Assembly (NCBI GenBank): GCA_030549495.1
Contig: JAUIRK010000854.1
Span: 235,001-299,000, forward strand
Length of the DNA: 64,000 bases
Direction: 5' to 3'
DNA from: Nectonema munidae
Taxonomy: Eukaryota; Nematomorpha; Nectonematoida; Nectonematidae
Shown here: positions 59,717-64,000 of the stretch, piece after piece
How the letters are laid out: the number at the start of each line of letters is the position of its first letter
Position numbering within the stretch: the first letter of the stretch is position 1
Translations under genes and position numbers: made by a program
The notes under the pieces: generated by a model
Seen by the model: only the letters and a program-made list of their open reading frames with translations
The model's database searches: none
Told to the model about the DNA's origin: nothing

Positions 59717-61199
59717 CTACAAAGTAAAAAAATTGAAAACCAGGATCAAATTTCACCACGTAATTTTTTGCTAAGAATTTATTGATAAATAATCAGCACA
59801 AAACTTTTCAAATTTAGTTAAATCATAGAAAAAAATAAGATAGTTTAAAACGGTTGATTTAACGATTATAATAAATCAAATAAAAAGACAAAATTTATTA
59901 AAAAAACTAAAAATAAGAGAACGAATTTTATTCCAAATTTAAAAATAGTACAAGCCTATTCAAGATAAAATTAAAATTTATTTAAAAAGAAAAATACCGC
60001 CATTTTTGATAGGTCATTGACCGTATTTATTAAGAGGTCTTTTCTTAGACTACTGAAAAGTGGCTGTAATCTGAACAGAGAGGTGGTCATAATTAAGGAA
60101 TATCTATGCAATAGAAATAATGTTAGAGATGTTCGCTATAGATGGGTGACCGTTTAGAGTTTAGACAACAGCTTCCACTGTAATATAATTATATAGGAGG
60201 TATGTGAAATAATTGTGAAGTACATTAGCTTATAATTTTGGATATGAAAAAATGGTCCTTTCCTCAGATTGTGTGTAAGAAAACGGATTTTGTGCTGTTA
60301 AATAGATTTTAAGTGATGAAAGAGAGGATGTAGATAATGCGAGGAGGCGATATCAGGATTAATTTCAGAAACATCAAATCCAACATTTAAATTTGGAGGT
60401 TAAAAACCATGCAAGTCAAAGCATTTTTATTAATAATGTAGTTGGGGTTAATCAGTAATTTATCAGGGGTTATGAGAGCTATGGATTTAATACAAAATCT
60501 TTATTACAAAATTGGCTATTACATTCTTGAGGGATAAAACAAGCATTTTAAGATGACCGACATTATTTTCATTATACGTCTTGCTGAAACTAAGACATCT
60601 AGAATAAATAGCAAAGCTCAATGGAACGCGTTTTAATCGATTTCTAGATATTCTTTCAATAAATTTTAGGCTAATTTCATGTTTTGGGAATGTGTGCAGT
60701 GTATCAACGAAGACACTTTTTCGAACAAAAAAGTATAAACTACTTTAAACTTAAGACGATTAAAAATATATGTTCGTTCATTGAAATATTTGGGAAAATG
60801 TAATTGACTTAAATTAAATAGCATTTTTAAAAGTTAATTTCAAAGGATTAATTTATTTTTAATTAAACAAATTGATAATTTATTTTTATATTGAAAAATG
60901 TTTATATGCTTATATCCGAGGTTGAAATGTCATCCCCATAAAAGACATAAACGTTTGACCCTCGTGTTGATACAGAATTTCTCATTTGCACTATACCTCC
61001 AGAACAGGAAATGCGGAAATAACTAAGACGAATAAATACAAAGATAAAGTTATATTTTATTATGACAAGTTACGCATATAAACATTAGCACTGAAAATAA
61101 AAATTGACGATATAAAAGTAAACATTTAAGGAAAGTATGCAAGTACTAGGTACACTAAGGAACTTCTGGTAGCTTGGTATGAGATCTTCCGTATTCCCT
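59717..61199. other. QSOX intron, no gene seen
   Basis: AT-rich. A dispersed word near 60350-60380 is shared with 31610-31655. The left terminus of the Tigger relic should be somewhere near 60970-61200 but is not clear. Confidence 0.35.
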
Positions 61200-62590
61200 G
61201 ACATTTCAATCCAATTTTGAATAAATTTCCATGGCATCGTTAACCTTTGATAGTGTAGGCTTTTTCTTTTGTGGTTGTGTTGTTTTTTTTCTCTTCAATT
61301 TATTCCATCTCTAGATTTCTTGCTATGATGATATTCTCTAAGATGTCGCTGCCAGGATCTTGTAAATTGGGGCGTAATCTTCGAACGGCACATAGAGGCG
61401 AAGAGCAGTGAAAGGAATTTCATCTTCTGGAACTTCTCCATTACTCTCAGGGGAACCTTGATTCTGATCGGGAGCAACATTGAAGAAGTGGGCATGTCGA
61501 AAACAATTCTGAATGGTTTTCTCTATGACTTTGTCCGATGCTTGGTTAAGTATGCGTAATGCATCAAAGAGGGTAATCTTCAGAGGTCTGTTTTTTTCTC
61601 GATGGATTTTAGCTTCTTCACGATGACAAGCTTTTTTGAAAGCTGGGTCTTGCTCGTCGTGTTAAGTGTCAAGAAGAACAAGGTAACAGCGTTTAGGTCT
61701 TTGACTTTGGGATGGCCTGGGCAGTTGCCCCGATCATAGCGATTTTTTTCTTCTGGCTATGAAATCTTCGATCGAGTGTCTTCACCCACGCGGTGAAGAG
61801 TTCTGATGAAATCCACGCTTTCTTGTTGCCTCGTAAGAGGTGGGTAGGGTTTTGATGTTTTTAAAACAGTTCGGGTTTTTTGGCTTATCGAAAAAGAAAG
61901 CGCAAATCAAGGCAGTTATACGCTCTTTACAATTTCTACCGTCATGACAATCTACTCTTTTAAACTCGAGAGTTTTGTCGGGTAGTAGGCGAAGAAACAA
62001 CCAAGCTCATCAGCATTGAAGATGTCACTGGAACTGTATTCACCCAAGATTTTCTGCAGAGTAAAAGACCACGTTTTCATCCAATCTGTACTTTCATTCA
62101 CACTTTTCAATTCGCCATATGTGATGTTGTGACACTCCTTGAAGTGTACGAGCTACCCATTTACTTTGTTTCTATGGTATGGGTCTTTAGCTTTGGCTTA
62201 GCACCAGAGCTGGAAAGCTTACATATTATCCGTAATTTGGGCTATGTTTATTTTGAGGACTGTGAAGTTGTTTATTGCAAATTAATTGAGTAGCAATTAG
62301 CAAATGCCAGTGTTAAAAGGTCTGAAGTGCTGCGGGCGGGACTTAGAGAATTGAAGAGACTAGGTATGTTTAGCAGGCCGGAAAAATGACTTCATTTCGA
62401 GATAACCCAGTTAAAATGCGTGATTGGTACTTTTAATATACTTCGAAATAAGTGAGGTATTCGAGATTACCGTATTTCAAGATAACAGGAGTTTCTTATA
62501 TCATTCATATAGAGAATACGGTGTGGACCGGAGATTGACTTCTTCGGAGTATTCGAGAGATTCCCTGTTTGAGATACCGATATTTAACTG
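61200..62590 (-). mobile_element. Tigger/pogo transposon relic
   Basis: The minus strand holds parts of a Tigger transposase, a CENP-B-related DDE enzyme using TA sites. MFLRLLPDKTLEFKRVDC and NCKERITALICAFFFDKP lie at 61900-62000 and match FFRLLPDKTLAFKGE and the first catalytic block. NPNCFKNIKTLPTSYEATRK (61800-61870) follows. HAHFFNVAPDQNQ and EVPEDEIPFTALRLYVPFED (61360-61490) are from the acidic C-terminus. The right terminus is GAGATACCGATATTTAACTG ending at 62590, followed by TA; inverted it matches the Tigger end at 23379. Frameshifts and deletions separate the pieces. It lies in a QSOX intron. Confidence 0.8.
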
Positions 62591-63465
62591 TAAATAAATA
62601 AAATTAATTAAGTTTTAAAGTAAAATAATGATTAATAATAACGCAAAATCTTTGATTTGATTTGATAAATAAGATTTGAACAATATTTTGTTCTACCAAT
62701 GAAATTACACTAGAATCGAACCAATTAACTGGACGATTTTTGAATAAATGTTGCCTATTAAAATGAATTAAGCAAAAATTTCGGACGTGATTGTCTACAA
62801 TTCAACCATTTTGAACGATTACCATATATTATATTTAATATGTAAATGCAATGCCAGCTACGGGATAAAGTAAGTGTCGCGAGATTTTAGATTATTATCA
62901 AACAGAGACAACGATGTTAAAATTTTGTATTTCTAAAAAAATAATTAATATGATATTTACTTTCAAAGTAGAAGATGAGTTTTTATACTAAAAAAGAGAT
63001 AAGCAATGTCATTTGGAGCTAAATATTTCCAAACTCCTTTTTGGCATATGTGATTAGTGAATGAAAATCCGGGATTCATATAAATTCTCCAAAATTCCGT
63101 TGTTAAGCGATAAAAAAAATCGGCACATCTGGAAGCCCTAGATATCGAAGATATGGAGAAATAGAGAGGATAGCAAGGATAATGTTGACATTATTAATAA
63201 AAGGATGAAGGAGGACATTTTTCGTTTAATTCTCATTCATGGGGAAGAAGGGGGTAAATGTCGTAGACTCATCCTACCGAACTTGGAAATAACGTAAGTA
63301 AGATTTTAACGAAAAGTGTGGTGCTTGGCACAAAACAAACAAAAATATCAAATCTTCTTCGGCGACTTTCTTCTCTCTCGAACTAGTTGATGTTGTGCAA
63401 GGATTAATTAAGACGAAGGGATGTGACTGTGAAAACATTGGAATTAAAGTGTGCAAAAAGCTTAC
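62591..63465. other. QSOX intron, no gene seen
   Basis: AT-rich, nothing recognised. The minus-strand frame 63274-63456 extends from the exon donor and is intronic. Confidence 0.4.
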
Positions 63466-63560
63466 AATGAAGTAAGGAGTAAATTCGGCATCAAACTCTT
63501 GGAAAAGCTTGACATTTGTACCAAAATCAACAGCCCCAAACTTAACAAAAGGAGTTACAT
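63466..63560 (-). CDS. QSOX: QSOX, middle of the first thioredoxin domain
   Basis: This 95-base exon has the acceptor GCTCTTTAG (63561-63569) and the donor GTAAGC (63460-63465). It reads VTPFVKFGAVDFGTNVKL, then FQEFDAEFTPYFI, the pattern of a thioredoxin-fold strand-helix-strand with the cis-Pro motif (TPYF; human GFPTVRFF). The two structural cysteines seen in human QSOX1 at this place (LDCAEETNSAVC) are Phe here. The start phase needs one base from an upstream exon. The exon with the catalytic WCGHC-type motif must lie beyond 64000. Alternative: another thioredoxin-family gene, but strand, order and phase favour QSOX. Confidence 0.65.
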
Positions 63561-64000
63561 CTAAAGAGCAAAAAAAATTTTAAAATCATAAAACGAAAAT
63601 TTTTTAAGTTAAGTTAATTTATTTAGGGTTAAAATTTTTAGTTAAAACTTTTTTTTAATTTTTAAGTTTTTTTATTTGCAAACCCCAAATAAGAGGTTTG
63701 TAATAACTAGGGGGAATAAAGTCAATAAAGTCAATTTTTTTTAAAAGTCTTCAAAGTTGTTGAAAACAAATATTTTTGATTATTATATGTTTCTCTAATA
63801 CAAAAGAAAATTTTTTAAGTCAATAAAGTAAATTATATTTTATTTTAAAGTCAATAATTTTTTTTTATGTCAATATTTTTTCAAACCTTTTTTTTTAAGT
63901 TTTTTAATTGTTCGTGTTCCTTATTTAAGTAAAAATCTCAATGCCAAAAACTGCTTCGAGAAAATTTACTAAAATAAACTTAATTATTCAAAAATATCCT
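63561..64000. other. QSOX intron, low complexity
   Basis: Very AT-rich, with the word GTCAATAAAGTCAAT repeated irregularly at 63719-63870, similar in style to 5640-5940. Confidence 0.4.

Overview
The window is AT-rich nuclear DNA from an arthropod. Two host genes are readable, and both lie on the minus strand, head to tail. The Cys-loop receptor matches the arthropod beta-type GABA receptor subunit (Lcch3). Together with the very high load of hAT, piggyBac and pogo/Tigger debris, this would suit a crustacean such as a parasitic copepod. The lineage is an inference.

Host genes. A quiescin sulfhydryl oxidase (QSOX) runs from beyond 64000 down to a stop codon at 47982. Six exons are visible (63466-63560, 59538-59716, 56804-57319, 53067-53220, 50063-50318, 47982-48069). 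Every junction is in phase except 59538 to 57319, where an exon carrying the first half of the second thioredoxin-like domain should lie. The 5' exon with the thioredoxin CxxC is outside the window. About 1.9 kb further on, a GABA-A receptor beta-type subunit gene begins at 46053 and runs off position 1. Four exons are visible (45801-46053, 16323-16543, 12032-12114, 9-146), separated by introns of about 29, 4.2 and 11.9 kb. Phase bookkeeping calls for one more exon of about 68 bases in the first large gap.

Intergenic region. Between the QSOX stop and the receptor start codon lie a QSOX poly(A) signal, a 950-base perfect (ATC)n array at 46785-47734, a TATA-like box and a (GA)n run.

Introns. 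Nearly everything else is intron filled with transposons. Two piggyBac relics occur, one plus strand at 3.8-5.4 kb and one minus strand at 8.5-11.2 kb. The second is split by a multicopy element of unknown mechanism marked by a FHQDIK motif. A 694-base hAT fragment has a perfect 8-base target duplication (7373-8066). Other hAT relics lie at 18.3, 35.5, 41.9 and 43.7 kb. A 3.2 kb hAT-type element at 38713-41878 has a 14-base terminal inverted repeat, a perfect 8-base duplication and two smaller elements nested inside it. A shorter relative is at 704-1212. Two inverted copies of a 275-base MITE are at 32.2 and 35.1 kb. Tigger relics are at 23.4 and 61.2-62.6 kb, and a LINE relic is at 54.1-55.2 kb. 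Two copies of an unclassified DDE-like transposase family are at 19.5-21.2 and 49.2-49.8 kb. No retrovirus, LTR element, Polinton, CRISPR array or bacterial-type operon was recognised.

The best candidates for something undescribed are the unclassified DDE-like family, the FHQDIK element inserted in a piggyBac, the giant (ATC)n array beside the receptor promoter, and a C-depleted 1.6 kb tract at 26.6-28.2 kb that ends at a short block with a strong start-codon context.
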